From BAIKAL-G1 sp943370385 (lineage in GTDB: Bacteria > Cyanobacteriota > Cyanobacteriia > PCC-6307 > Cyanobiaceae), in contig CALRQT020000007.1 in assembly GCA_943370385.1 (NCBI GenBank), positions 151,146-215,145 on the forward strand: 64,000 bases of DNA, in the 5' to 3' direction. A program made the position numbers and the translations under genes. The first letter of the stretch is position 1. Each line of letters starts with the position of its first letter. The notes beneath the pieces were generated by a model. It had not been told where the DNA came from. It did no database searches and saw only the letters and a program-made list of their open reading frames with translations. Positions 45,296 through 54,391 of this stretch are shown piece after piece.

Positions 45296-47968
45296 TTAGA
45301 ATTTGACACTCAAACCGGCCCAACCACCACCCACGTAATTCATCCCCCCACCGGCTTCAAAATCCCCCCTCACCTTCAAGGCAACGGTTCTGGAGAGATC
45401 AAGCGTAACGCCTGCTGAGAGCGCTACTGCGCTGCGGCTTGATGCCTCTGTTGGCAGAGCCAGTGATTGGCCAATCATGGTGACACCTGCCGTATTATCG
45501 CCAACGACGCCGCGATAGACATGCCCAATTTGGCCATCTAACACCATCTTGGTATCGTTACCAAGATTAGTTTTGATGATTTTACGGGTGCCGATACCGA
45601 TTAAGCTTTGGCCGATGGCCACACTGCGTCCACTCACAATGGCATTGGCTGAGCCGCCACCTGTTTCCGTGTATCCACCCATCCATTGCTGGGCGTAGCG
45701 CAGGCGTGCCGTTGGCAGAATCGTCCAACCGCTGATTTGCCCAGCATCATAGGTAACACCAACCTCAGGAGAGAGCCACCATCCCTGGTAGGAAGCCTTG
45801 GCGCTTGAATTACCGAGGTATGCCAAGTTGTCGTTCACATAGCGCTGTTGCTGAAAAGTTTGAACACCGCCATAGAGCGCAACGTCAACGGCCACATTCT
45901 TCCAGCGCTTCTGCCCATAAAGGCCCAAGAAGCCATCATCACTGGCAGAGTTGAATGATTGGGTCGTTTTGCCATCTGCCGTTTGACCGCTTTGGCCGTA
46001 ACCACCCATTACCCCAAGGGTGAGATCCTTTGTGCGCATGGCGTCGTAGCCAATGGCGACACCTGAGAAGCTGTAATTACGATCGAGGGTTGCGGCGGTT
46101 CCGGCATAACTGGATTTGACTCCAAAGCCCTTGACCCACACAGGATGCTGGCTATCCGATCCATTGAAGCGTCCCGGAATCAGCGACGCGATGGTATTTG
46201 TCATATCCCCTAGGGCATCGGACGAACTCGCGATAATCGTGGGGTCATAGGTGCCGGCTTGCTGGGTGGCCAAGTTGTTGAAAAGTGGTACCGGTCCAGA
46301 ACCATTAATCGAGAGAGAAACCCCTTCAAAGGTATAGAGCTTGGAGTAGTTTGCCCCTGTACTGAAATTAACAGTTCCCGAATCCCCCATATCGACACCC
46401 CCTGCAAGAAAATTATTAAGCGTGTTGAATGTATTATTTTCACCATTAAAGGCCAATGCAAGATCTTGGACACTAACAATACTGCCAGAATTGATGAATA
46501 TATTTTGATCGCCTTTTATGAAAGCCCCGCCAGCATAGGTACCCGAGACAAAAATCCTGCCAGAGTTAACAATTAAATTTGAATCTCCTGTCACATGTAT
46601 GCCGTGCCCCTGCAAGCCTGAGGTAGTAATATCACCTGAATTATGGATGACGCTTGATCCACCAGACGCGAAGATTCCCATGGCACCCTCTCCCGAAGTA
46701 GCGATAGACCCAAAGTTTGCGAGCGTGTTCAAGCCGCTTGCTGCCGTGATGCCATTCGCATCTTCGCCTGCAGTCCTTATCAATCCATGGTTGGTAATTG
46801 AACTGGAGCCCACGCCGCCCGCAAAGATCCCATAGCTACTATATTCAGCAGTACTTATCGATCCAGAGTTGACGATCGTATTCGAACCGCCTAATGCAAA
46901 TAGGCCATGGGCACCTTCCCCCACAGTACTGATCGAACCAGAGTTCGTAATCTTGCTAGAGCTGCCCTGAGCATAAACGCCAAAGGCCCCGGCACCAAAA
47001 GCCATACTTATCGTTCCGGAGTTAGCGATCGTGTTAGAGTCGCCATCGACATAGATACCGCCCGAATAATCCCCAGAAGAAGTAATTGAACCGGAGTTAG
47101 CAATCGTGCTGGAGTCGCCATCGACATAGATACCGCGCGAATAATCCCCAGAAGCAGCAATTGACCCGGAGTTCACAATCGCGCTGGTACCATAGAACTC
47201 GATGCCGATAGAATTCGCGCCAGCAGTGCGTATTGAACCAGAATTAGTGATTACGCTATTACCATCTGGCGCAAAAAGCCCAATCGAATCATCCCCGACA
47301 ACTTCTATTGAGCCAGAATTAGTGATTGTGTTATTGCCAGATGAAAATGATGGCACATAAATCCCAATCGAGCCGTATCCCTCAATGCCTATTGAGCCAG
47401 AATTAGTGATTTCGCTGCCACCAAATGATGGCACATAAATCCCAATCGAGTAGTCTCCCGCGATATCTATTGAGCCAGAATTAGTGATTGTATTATTGCT
47501 AGATAATGGCGCATAAATCCCAAGCGAATTACTTCCAGTAATACCTATCAACCCAGAATTGGCGATCGCGTTATTGTCACCGCTCACAAAGAAGCCATAC
47601 GAGTTATTGCCAGCAAGACTTATCGATCCAGAGCTGGTGATTGTGTTATCGTTGGTTGCATAGATGCCCCAACCGCCAGGTCCAACAGACCTTATTACCC
47701 CAGCGTTAGTGATTCTATTATTGCCTTCCGATGCATCGATAGCGGTAAGCGAAGGAGCACTTATAGACCCAGAGCCGGTGATCACTAATGTGTCGCCGCC
47801 TAAGACGGTTAGCGGCCCTGGCACAAGGCTATCAATTAGTAGTGTATCCGCCTGAGCACATTTTGGCCACGGCATCAGAATTGCGCAGACAGCGACAGAT
47901 TTGATAATGCCGTAGGGCCTACTTCTCAACACCCTAACAACCCAACTTGCCCTTGGCATTTCCTGCAT
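45296..47968 (-). CDS. Autotransporter with repeat passenger and outer-membrane beta-barrel
   Basis: A type V secretion protein of about 890 aa. From the ATG at 47968 a basic n-region (RVLRSRPYGIIK) leads to a hydrophobic core and AQA cleavage. The passenger holds 17 copies of a ~25-residue repeat with the motif I-(T/V/A)-N-S-G-S-I and GIY strands, predicting a right-handed beta-helix. The last ~290 residues (from about HPVWVKGFGVKSSY) form the translocator barrel, ending in ...GLSVKF with the terminal Phe. The longer TTG frame to 48028 is less likely. AT-richer than core genes, which suggests transfer. It is likely an adhesin or surface protein. Confidence 0.88.
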   Translation of the reverse strand: MQEMPRASWVVRVLRSRPYGIIKSVAVCAILMPWPKCAQADTLLIDSLVPGPLTVLGGDTLVITGSGSISAPSLTAIDASEGNNRITNAGVIRSVGPGGWGIYATNDNTITSSGSISLAGNNSYGFFVSGDNNAIANSGLIGITGSNSLGIYAPLSSNNTITNSGSIDIAGDYSIGIYVPSFGGSEITNSGSIGIEGYGSIGIYVPSFSSGNNTITNSGSIEVVGDDSIGLFAPDGNSVITNSGSIRTAGANSIGIEFYGTSAIVNSGSIAASGDYSRGIYVDGDSSTIANSGSITSSGDYSGGIYVDGDSNTIANSGTISMAFGAGAFGVYAQGSSSKITNSGSISTVGEGAHGLFALGGSNTIVNSGSISTAEYSSYGIFAGGVGSSSITNHGLIRTAGEDANGITAASGLNTLANFGSIATSGEGAMGIFASGGSSVIHNSGDITTSGLQGHGIHVTGDSNLIVNSGRIFVSGTYAGGAFIKGDQNIFINSGSIVSVQDLALAFNGENNTFNTLNNFLAGGVDMGDSGTVNFSTGANYSKLYTFEGVSLSINGSGPVPLFNNLATQQAGTYDPTIIASSSDALGDMTNTIASLIPGRFNGSDSQHPVWVKGFGVKSSYAGTAATLDRNYSFSGVAIGYDAMRTKDLTLGVMGGYGQSGQTADGKTTQSFNSASDDGFLGLYGQKRWKNVAVDVALYGGVQTFQQQRYVNDNLAYLGNSSAKASYQGWWLSPEVGVTYDAGQISGWTILPTARLRYAQQWMGGYTETGGGSANAIVSGRSVAIGQSLIGIGTRKIIKTNLGNDTKMVLDGQIGHVYRGVVGDNTAGVTMIGQSLALPTEASSRSAVALSAGVTLDLSRTVALKVRGDFEAGGGMNYVGGGWAGLSVKF
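46470..47728 (-). repeat. 17 coding repeats of about 25 residues in the autotransporter passenger
   Basis: The minus-strand coding DNA carries 17 successive units of roughly 75 bp. Each translates to about 25 residues containing an I-(T/V/A)-N-(S/A/H/F)-G turn. Neighbouring units such as those with STIANSGSI and NTIANSGTI are nearly identical, suggesting recent duplication. Unit length varies by one or two codons. Confidence 0.8.
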
Positions 47969-48028
47969 TAGAAGAGCTATTCCTTCAAGGAGTTTCGCTA
48001 GCCAAGAGCAGACCGAGTAGTAGGCCAA

Positions 48029-49074
48029 TCCATGAAGTGTCTATAACGCCGAAAGCCTTGATGTTAGGGTCAAATTGAATCAAACTGCGCTCAGGGCTTG
48101 GGATCAACTCCCATGATTGCAACTCTCAGCAAAGGGCATCCGCCCCTGGAGGAGCGTCAAGCCATAGGATTAGGGGCCGATCGGAGGTCGGTGATCTGGC
48201 CGCTTCGGACAGTCAATCGGTCGTTTGATTTTGACACTGGTGGGTGCTCTGCTCACGCGGAGCTCTCGATCGGCGAGAGCACACAGGGAGGCCATCCAAT
48301 TGCCATTATTCTTGCTACCCGATATTTTAGATTTCTTTCTAAGCCCAGCAAACCCAGACTGATTGCTGGCTTTGCCTTGGCTTCGATCAACCAGCTCGCC
48401 ACGGAATACAAGGACGCCTGGCCAAGGCCAAAGGGCACACGATGTACCCATGGCCAATAGTCCTTCGGCAAGTTATCAAAGATCATGGACCTGCCGCCAA
48501 GCCAGGCACCCCGTAAAGGCGCGACGACAACCGGTCAGCAATTGAAGTGATGGCAATGGACGCTGCTGGCCCATGCCATGGCCTTCAGGGACGCCGGGAC
48601 AGCGGCTGAACGAAAAGGATGGCCCACGCGGGGGGAATGGCCGCAGAAATCTTCTGTGCCCAACAGACCCTTGCCCTGTGCCATGGGGAAGCGTGCCCTG
48701 GCTAGCCATGCACATCGATGCTCTGCCGCAATGGGCAGCAGGCTTGCCCTAGATCTGTAGCAGTGTGATCAGATCTGGGCCCCATTCCCCTAAACATTAG
48801 GGTCGAAGCGAAAGCTAATCCCACTGACCCCTACTCTTTGTGATCAAGCTTGGGGAATTTTCGCAGCGCTCGCTTGCGATCACTCGCATCGATGCAGCCT
48901 GCGAACCAGGCCGAAAGCCGATCCAAGCGATCGGCGACAAGCTGGGCTCGCCGCCAATAAGGCAGTTCTCATCATTGGCAAACAAGGCTGCCACCTGGGT
49001 CTTGACAACAATTCGGCGATGAAGAACCCCAAAGCGATGAGCCCGATTAGCAGTTCCGGCAAACCGCAACACCA
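48029..49074. other. Gene-poor accessory DNA, about 1 kb
   Basis: No gene with a recognisable domain. Short frames exist on both strands (48098-48460 plus, 48815-49072 minus) but look spurious. A hairpin (CTCTCG/CGAGAG, about 48266-48282) lies inside a larger complementary pair GTGCTCT/AGAGCAC. The region may be decayed mobile or surface-gene DNA; no transposase signature is visible. Confidence 0.45.
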
Positions 49075-50280
49075 GTGGCCTCCCTACGGGATCCCAACGT
49101 GACGGTCGTTATTATTTGCGAGGGCATGGCGGAAGGAGGAGCCGTCGCCAATGTTGCCTGGCAACAGGCCATTGGCCTATGCAGTGATCAACCCGTCTAC
49201 CTCGTGAGCGATGGCCTAAGCCAGCAAAGACAGCAACAGATGGCTGCCTACGGCAGCTGCCTCCAGGCACGAATCCTGCCATCGCCAAAACTGCGTATCC
49301 TGCGTCGCTTTGCCCATCTGCCAGGGCAGCTGATCTGGATCTTCAGCGCCATCAAGGCAACTGTTGATGCAATCCATGGGCAGCCCAAAACGGGGATAAC
49401 GGTGATTTGCCATAGCCATCCGATGGCAGCAGCTGTGGGCTGGTATTTCGGTCCCCGCATGAAGTTGGTGATGGTGAGCCATGGTGATATCTTTCATCGA
49501 CCGCCCGGCAGCTATGACCCCGCCATCACGTGGCTCTATCGCCTCACCACCCGAAAGGCCCACCACTTAGCAGCCATGAATGTGGCCCTTTCTCCCGTGA
49601 TGGCCGAACGAATCCAAGCCTATGGAATTGCCAGCAATCACATCATCCTGATTCCAAATGGGATCCATCCCAGCGAAATAGGCTTGATTCAACAGGGCTT
49701 ACCGCAGATCGAGCATTGGGAAGGCCATCCCTTGAAATTGCTCTTTGTTGGCAGGCTAAATCCGGTCAAAGGGGTAGACATTTTATTGGAGTCCATGAAC
49801 CAACTGCGGGAAAGAAAAATTGGCGTGTCGCTTACCATTATCGGGATTGGCCGGCCAACAGACCATGAATCGATAGGGCATTTTGTTACACAAAACGGCC
49901 TAAATGCGTCCGTGACTATCCTTCAATCCCAGCCCAGAAACGAACTGGCAAAATACTATGAAGACTGCCACCTGGTGGTTGTGCCATCGCGCGATGAAGC
50001 CCTACCCACGGTTGTGCTTGAGGCGATGGCCTGCGGCCGGCCGGTGGTGGGAACCAAGGTGGGCGGCATAGGCTTCCTGGTTGAAGATGGCAAAACAGGA
50101 CTGGTGATTGCGCCTAATTCGCCATCGGCCTTGGCGAACGCCCTGATCCATCTCAATAATGACCGCAACGCAATGGCCGCCATGGCGGAAGCAGCCCTAA
50201 ACCGCTCCCAAGCATTCACCTGGCATGCCAATGTCAACAAATTGGCATCAACCATGGCCCCCAATGAAGCCTTACCCTGA
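49075..50280 (+). CDS. GT4-family glycosyltransferase
   Basis: A 401-aa GT-B glycosyltransferase. The N-terminal lobe has AEGGAVANVAWQQAI. The C-terminal lobe has the nucleotide-sugar binding set FVGRLNPVKGVDILLESM, LVVVPSRDEALPTVVLEAMA (the EX7E-type motif) and GRPVVGTKVGG. It retains its donor unknown (family uses UDP- or GDP-sugars). GTG start at 49075. AT-richer than the core, in the same accessory stretch as the autotransporter, so a role in surface glycan assembly is inferred. Confidence 0.88.
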   Translation: MASLRDPNVTVVIICEGMAEGGAVANVAWQQAIGLCSDQPVYLVSDGLSQQRQQQMAAYGSCLQARILPSPKLRILRRFAHLPGQLIWIFSAIKATVDAIHGQPKTGITVICHSHPMAAAVGWYFGPRMKLVMVSHGDIFHRPPGSYDPAITWLYRLTTRKAHHLAAMNVALSPVMAERIQAYGIASNHIILIPNGIHPSEIGLIQQGLPQIEHWEGHPLKLLFVGRLNPVKGVDILLESMNQLRERKIGVSLTIIGIGRPTDHESIGHFVTQNGLNASVTILQSQPRNELAKYYEDCHLVVVPSRDEALPTVVLEAMACGRPVVGTKVGGIGFLVEDGKTGLVIAPNSPSALANALIHLNNDRNAMAAMAEAALNRSQAFTWHANVNKLASTMAPNEALP

Positions 50281-50538
50281 ACGCATTGCCTTGACACCTT
50301 AGAGACAATCAGAAAGAAGACAGGGCCAACAATAACAACGCCTAGAATCGCGCCAATCCAAGGCCCGGATTCGTGCAACCGAAACAATCAAACGCACGCG
50401 TCCAAAAAGATTGACAAGCGGCAATCGCTTCAAAAAAAAGATTAAATACAAACCAAATCAAACCAGGAAGCACTTCGAGGGCCAGTCAGCAAACGGTCTT
50501 CCAACACAACAATGGCACCAGCCCCCGGGGCAAAACCC

Positions 50539-52014
50539 CTAGCGCTGGAAAGGGATCCGCCTCGTTCGCCAGGCCAAGCCCCCAAGGCCAAGCGCCACCA
50601 GGGGCCATTCCCCCCAACGGGCGTAGGGGGTGGTACCAAACCGCTGGCGCACCTGAACCAGTCCCGTGCTGGAACGTCCCGAGGGCAGGGAGGCTTGCAC
50701 AACTCCCTGATGGTTCACCACCAGGCTCGGGCCCGTGTTGGCCACGCTCACCAGCCAGCGGCCCGATTCGATCGCCCGCAGCTGGGCCAGGGCTGAAAAC
50801 TGTTGCTGTAACAACAAGGGATAGGGGTCGAGGTTGGCGCTGGCAAGCAACCACTGGGCCCCGTCACGGCTAGCGCCGGCCAGGCCATGGCCGTCGGCGA
50901 TCTCATAACAAATCGCCACGCCGATGGCCCCCAGGGGACGGGGCAAGAGCCGCGACGGGCTGCCCGGGGTGAGCCCCCCCACCGCCGACAGGCCACTCCA
51001 CTCGAACAGGCCCGCCAGGGGCACCCATTCGCCCAGGGGCACGAGCCGGTGTTTGTCCACCCAGCCCGCCGGCTCGATCCGGTCCGGGGCAAAGCGCAAC
51101 AGGCTGCTGCGGTGGTCGCCTTCGTTGTGGCGGAAGCCGCCACTGAGCACCTCCACCGGCGACTGCAGGGGCAGGCCCTGGCCCAGGGCTAGGGAACCCT
51201 CCGGCAAGAGCACCGCCTGCACGCCCCGCTCACTGGCCTCCTGTTGGGCGGCGGCCAGGCGCTGGAGCAGCCGTTGCTGTTGGCCAAACTCAAATTTGTG
51301 GCGGGTGGGAATCGCCGGCTGCAGCAGCAAGAGCGACGTGGCCTGGGCGCTGGAGGGGGATTCGGCCGCCAACAGGCTCCAACCCAAGCCATGCCCGACC
51401 AGAACAGCGGCGCACCAAAGCAGGGCAAGCCGCCGCCAAGGGCCCCGGCCCGAACGGACCGCCACCAGCACCCGCCACAGCCCCCAACCCAGCCACACCT
51501 GAACCGCCGCTAACCCGCCCGCCCCAATCACCAGGGCCAGTCCGGCCAGGGGGCGGTCCCCCGGCAAGGCGGCCGATCCGAGGCCCAACCAAAACAACGG
51601 TCCCTTGGCCAGGGCCACTTCCACCAGGCCCCAGAGGGCCGCACCCACCAGGGCCGTGGCCGGGCGCTCCGGCCCCAGCCGACCGATCAGGGCGCGCCAA
51701 CTGGCCACCAGCAGGCCGGCGAGCAGGCCACAAGCCCCCCAAAGGGCGAGACAAAGGGGCAGGCTCAGGGGCCCCGGCACCCCCACCCAATCGAGGGGAT
51801 GGAGCCACAGCAGCCAGCGATGGCTCACCAGCACGGCAACGCCGGCGCCCGCTCCGGCAGCCAGGGGCCCCAGGCCCCACAGGGGCACCAGGGCCAGCCA
51901 GAGCAGGGGCGGCCAGCCCTGGGGCGGCAGGGCCAGGCCCGCCAGCAGCCCCGCCAGGGCACCCACCAGCAGGGGGTGCTGCCACTGAAAAAGCCGGTTC
52001 TCTGCCATGGCCAT
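50539..52014 (-). CDS. lnt: Apolipoprotein N-acyltransferase
   Basis: Adds the third acyl chain to lipoproteins in the cytoplasmic membrane. 491 aa with several N-terminal membrane helices, then a nitrilase-type domain. The catalytic triad is visible: Glu in VLLPEGSLAL, Lys in WVDKHRLVPLGE and Cys in VAICYEIADG. A final membrane segment near the C-terminus (WPLVALGLGGLAW) precedes a basic tail. The ATG could also be at 52008 (third residue, MAENRLFQ). Confidence 0.93.
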   Translation of the reverse strand: MAMAENRLFQWQHPLLVGALAGLLAGLALPPQGWPPLLWLALVPLWGLGPLAAGAGAGVAVLVSHRWLLWLHPLDWVGVPGPLSLPLCLALWGACGLLAGLLVASWRALIGRLGPERPATALVGAALWGLVEVALAKGPLFWLGLGSAALPGDRPLAGLALVIGAGGLAAVQVWLGWGLWRVLVAVRSGRGPWRRLALLWCAAVLVGHGLGWSLLAAESPSSAQATSLLLLQPAIPTRHKFEFGQQQRLLQRLAAAQQEASERGVQAVLLPEGSLALGQGLPLQSPVEVLSGGFRHNEGDHRSSLLRFAPDRIEPAGWVDKHRLVPLGEWVPLAGLFEWSGLSAVGGLTPGSPSRLLPRPLGAIGVAICYEIADGHGLAGASRDGAQWLLASANLDPYPLLLQQQFSALAQLRAIESGRWLVSVANTGPSLVVNHQGVVQASLPSGRSSTGLVQVRQRFGTTPYARWGEWPLVALGLGGLAWRTRRIPFQR

Positions 52015-52059
52015 GGACCCTAGGAAGCGCCAGGGTCAGAACCACCCGCGCTCGGCCCC

Positions 52060-52437
52060 ATGACCATGGATCCCGCCAATCCGCTCCAACAGCTGTTGCT
52101 GCGGGGCCTGGGCACCACCTCCCTAGTGGCCGACCGATTGCGGCTTGTGACCCAGGCCTGGGTGAGCAGCGGCCGCCTCGATCCGAGCGAGGCCAGCCGG
52201 CTGGTGGATGAGGTGATGGCCAGCCTCAGGGGCGAGAACCCGGAGCTGGAGCAGCAGACCGGCCGCAAGCTGGAGCGCAACATCGACAACGTCCTGCAGG
52301 ACCTGGGCCTGGCCCGGCAACGGGAACTGGATGAACTGCGCGGCCGCATCGACCGACTGGAGCAGACCCTGCGCCAGCAACGCAGTGCCAGCGATCCGCT
52401 CCCCCAGGTGAGCGATGCCGATGGGCCGCCCAATTAG
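52060..52437 (+). CDS. Phasin-like helical protein
   Basis: A 125-aa soluble all-helical protein with LQQLLLRGLGTTSLVADRLR, then a long coiled coil (LDELRGRIDRLEQTLRQQ). It resembles the PhaF/phasin-type and small coiled-coil proteins annotated in cyanobacteria, which coat polyhydroxyalkanoate granules. No phaC or phaE gene is in the window, so that role is not supported here. Divergent from lnt, with about 45 bp between. ATG start at 52060; an ATG at 52066 is also possible. Confidence 0.65.
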   Translation: MTMDPANPLQQLLLRGLGTTSLVADRLRLVTQAWVSSGRLDPSEASRLVDEVMASLRGENPELEQQTGRKLERNIDNVLQDLGLARQRELDELRGRIDRLEQTLRQQRSASDPLPQVSDADGPPN

Positions 52438-52535
52438 GGACCCGAGCCCCGCGGGCCTAGGCCCCCTGAAGCCAAGACCGGGGCCCCAGGCGGGCCCCTG
52501 TCAGAATCGCGCCACTGGTGTGGAGCTGCCTCCCC

Positions 52536-53174
52536 ATGCGCGACATCCTGATCAGCTCGGCGGTTTGCGTGGCCTGCCTGCTGCTGGCCTTGGTCAGCCA
52601 GCTGGTGTCCCCGTCCACCGTGCAGGCTGCGGCGCCCCGGCCCTCCAGCACCGGCGCCCTTAGCGCCCCCGCCGCCAACTCCAGCGCTTCGGTGCCCTCC
52701 GGCCGCCTGGAACTGGATCCCGACGACTCCAATCCTTCCCTATTCACCATGGCTCCCGACTCCCCCGCCCCGGCCAACGACGAGCTGGCCCAGGCCGGTG
52801 CCTCCGCCCTGGGTGGCTCGATGGATGCCCCCAAGGAACGCACCACCGACACGGGCCTGCGCATCACCGACCTGGTAATTGGCAGCGGCGCCGAGGCCGT
52901 GGCCGGCCAGACCGTGAGCGTCAACTACCGCGGCACCCTGCTCACCGGCAAGGAATTTGACAGCAGCTACGGACGGGGTCCCTTCGCCTTCCCCCTCGGC
53001 GGTGGCCGGGTGATCAAGGGTTGGGATGAGGGCGTGGCCGGCATGAAGGTGGGCGGCAAGCGCAGGCTGGTGATCCCCCCCGACCTGGCCTACGGCGAGC
53101 GGGGTGCCGGTGGCGTGATCCCCCCCAACGCCACCTTGGTGTTTGAGGTGGAACTGCTCCAGGTAGGCCGCTGA
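52536..53174 (+). CDS. FKBP-type peptidyl-prolyl isomerase, secreted
   Basis: A 212-aa periplasmic or lumenal FKBP. A signal peptide (ILISSAVCVACLLLALVSQL) starts at the ATG at 52536. A disordered Ala/Ser/Pro-rich linker follows, and the FKBP domain covers the last 110 residues with SVNYRGTLLTGKEFDSSYGR, GGGRVIKGWDEGVAGMKVGG and a PPDLAYGERGAGG loop. Catalytic aromatic and Asp residues of the family are kept. It catalyses cis-trans proline isomerisation during folding. Confidence 0.92.
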   Translation: MRDILISSAVCVACLLLALVSQLVSPSTVQAAAPRPSSTGALSAPAANSSASVPSGRLELDPDDSNPSLFTMAPDSPAPANDELAQAGASALGGSMDAPKERTTDTGLRITDLVIGSGAEAVAGQTVSVNYRGTLLTGKEFDSSYGRGPFAFPLGGGRVIKGWDEGVAGMKVGGKRRLVIPPDLAYGERGAGGVIPPNATLVFEVELLQVGR

Positions 53175-53320
53175 GGCGGTTTCCCCACCAGAAACTCCGG
53201 CCTGAATCGTTAGGATGGCCCTGGCCGACTGCCGGTCGCCCCAGTGCGTTGGCGGCCTGCCCAGTTCGCTGGCACCCGCCCAGTCGCTAGTCGGACAAGA
53301 CACTCTTTTTTCCCCTTTCC

Positions 53321-53920
53321 ATGGCTCACACGCTGCCCGCGCTGCCCTACGGCCTCGATGCGCTCGAGCCCCACATCTCGCGCCAGACCCTGGAGTTTCA
53401 CCACGGCAAGCACCACGCCGCCTACGTGACCAACCTCAACAACCTGGTGGCTGGCACCGAGCTCGAGGGCCAAAGCCTCGAAGCCACCATCACCGCCGTG
53501 GCGGGTGATGCCAGCAAGGCCGGCGTGTTCAATAACGCCGCCCAGGTGTGGAACCACAGCTTCTATTGGCAGTGCATCAAGCCCGGTGGCGGCGGCAGCC
53601 CCACGGGCGCCCTGGCCGACAAGATCGCCGCTGATTTCGGCGGCTTCGACAAGTTTGTTGAGGCGTTCAAAACCGCCGGCGCCACCCAATTCGGTAGCGG
53701 CTGGGCCTGGCTCGTGCTCGATGGTGGCACCCTCAAGGTGACCAAAACCGCTAACGCCGACCTGCCCCTGGCCCATGGCCAAACGGCCCTGCTGACCATG
53801 GATGTGTGGGAGCACGCCTACTACCTGGATTACCAGAACCGCCGTCCCGATTACATGACCACCTTCCTCGACAAGCTGGTGAACTGGGACTTCGTCGCCG
53901 CCAACTTGGCCGCTGCCTGA
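53321..53920 (+). CDS. sodB: Iron superoxide dismutase
   Basis: A 199-aa Fe-SOD dismutating superoxide from photosynthesis. Metal ligands are His27 in LEFHHGKHHAAYV, a His in VWNHSFYWQC, and Asp and His in MDVWEHAYYLDYQNRR. The Fe-type (not Mn) is suggested by AATQFGSGWAW-like segment TQFGSGWAWL and the HSFYW motif. No signal peptide, so cytosolic. Followed by a strong terminator. Confidence 0.94.
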   Translation: MAHTLPALPYGLDALEPHISRQTLEFHHGKHHAAYVTNLNNLVAGTELEGQSLEATITAVAGDASKAGVFNNAAQVWNHSFYWQCIKPGGGGSPTGALADKIAADFGGFDKFVEAFKTAGATQFGSGWAWLVLDGGTLKVTKTANADLPLAHGQTALLTMDVWEHAYYLDYQNRRPDYMTTFLDKLVNWDFVAANLAAA

Positions 53921-53988
53921 TCCCGAGGCGCCCTAGCGCCGTGCCCCTCCCCTGAACCGGCTAAGAACCGCGACCCGCGTAACCCCCC

Positions 53989-54017
53989 AAGCCCCCGGCC
54001 AACCCGGGGGCTTTTTT
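53989..54017 (+). terminator. Rho-independent terminator after sodB
   Basis: A 10-bp GC-rich stem (AAGCCCCCGG with CCGGGGGCTT), a 5-nt loop and a T-run lie 68 bp after the sodB stop. Confidence 0.88.
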
Positions 54018-54042
54018 GTGCAATCCTCCGCCCACCGATCTA

Positions 54043-54067
54043 GTCTGACCAGACTGACCAGACCAGG
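54043..54067. promoter_or_regulatory. Putative operator of the toxin-antitoxin pair
   Basis: A perfect inverted repeat, GTCTG-AC-CAGAC, runs at 54043-54054. It overlaps a direct repeat of CTGACCAGA (54045-54053, 54054-54062), followed by CCAGG. It ends 8 bp before the antitoxin ATG. Phd/YefM-type antitoxins bind such palindromes to repress their own operon. Confidence 0.5.
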
Positions 54068-54074
54068 AAGACCC

Positions 54075-54308
54075 ATGGCCACCGATCAGTGGGTCAATAT
54101 TCAGGACGCCAAAACCCACCTTTCAGCCCTGCTGGCCCGGGTCGCTGCCGGCGAGCGCATCGTGATTGCCCGCAACGGCAGACCCTGCGCCCAACTGTTA
54201 CCCCTGGAGCCCGAACCCCGCCGCAAACTGGGCTTCCTGCAAGGGTCTGTGGACGAGAGCTTCTTCGAACCCCTGCCGGAGGCGGAACTCAACGCCTGGG
54301 GCCGCTGA
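54075..54308 (+). CDS. Phd/YefM-type antitoxin
   Basis: 77 aa from the ATG at 54075. The N-terminal DNA-binding fold reads WVNIQDAKTHLSALLARVAA followed by GERIVIARNGRPCAQLLPL, the typical Phd/YefM/VapB strand. The C-terminal tail (FLQGSVDESFFEPLPEAELN) would wrap the toxin. A longer frame from 54018 (96 aa) is unlikely because it would read through the operator. The toxin start lies 84 bp beyond this stop, an unusually wide gap. Confidence 0.85.
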   Translation: MATDQWVNIQDAKTHLSALLARVAAGERIVIARNGRPCAQLLPLEPEPRRKLGFLQGSVDESFFEPLPEAELNAWGR

Positions 54309-54391
54309 CGCCTGGGGGTGCCTAGGACCCACGACACCCACTGCAGGATGTAGACCAACAGTCGGAGAACCCTCTGCAAACCATCGGCCGG

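Noticed and set aside
45010..45309. A 99-aa minus frame beside the tRNA region
   Set aside because: Overlaps the 3' end of the autotransporter and a better plus frame; no motif.
48098..48460. A 120-aa plus frame in the gene-poor stretch
   Set aside because: No domain or coherent hydropathy, and overlapping minus frames are equally open.
50360..50385. A partial match (GGATTCG ... AACCG) to the complement of the tRNA-Ala T arm, considered as an attachment repeat
   Set aside because: Interrupted by three extra bases, only about 12 matching bases, and no integrase nearby; likely chance.
52060..52437. A polyhydroxyalkanoate locus based on the phasin-like gene
   Set aside because: No phaC, phaE, phaA or phaB gene in the window; the protein is a generic coiled coil.
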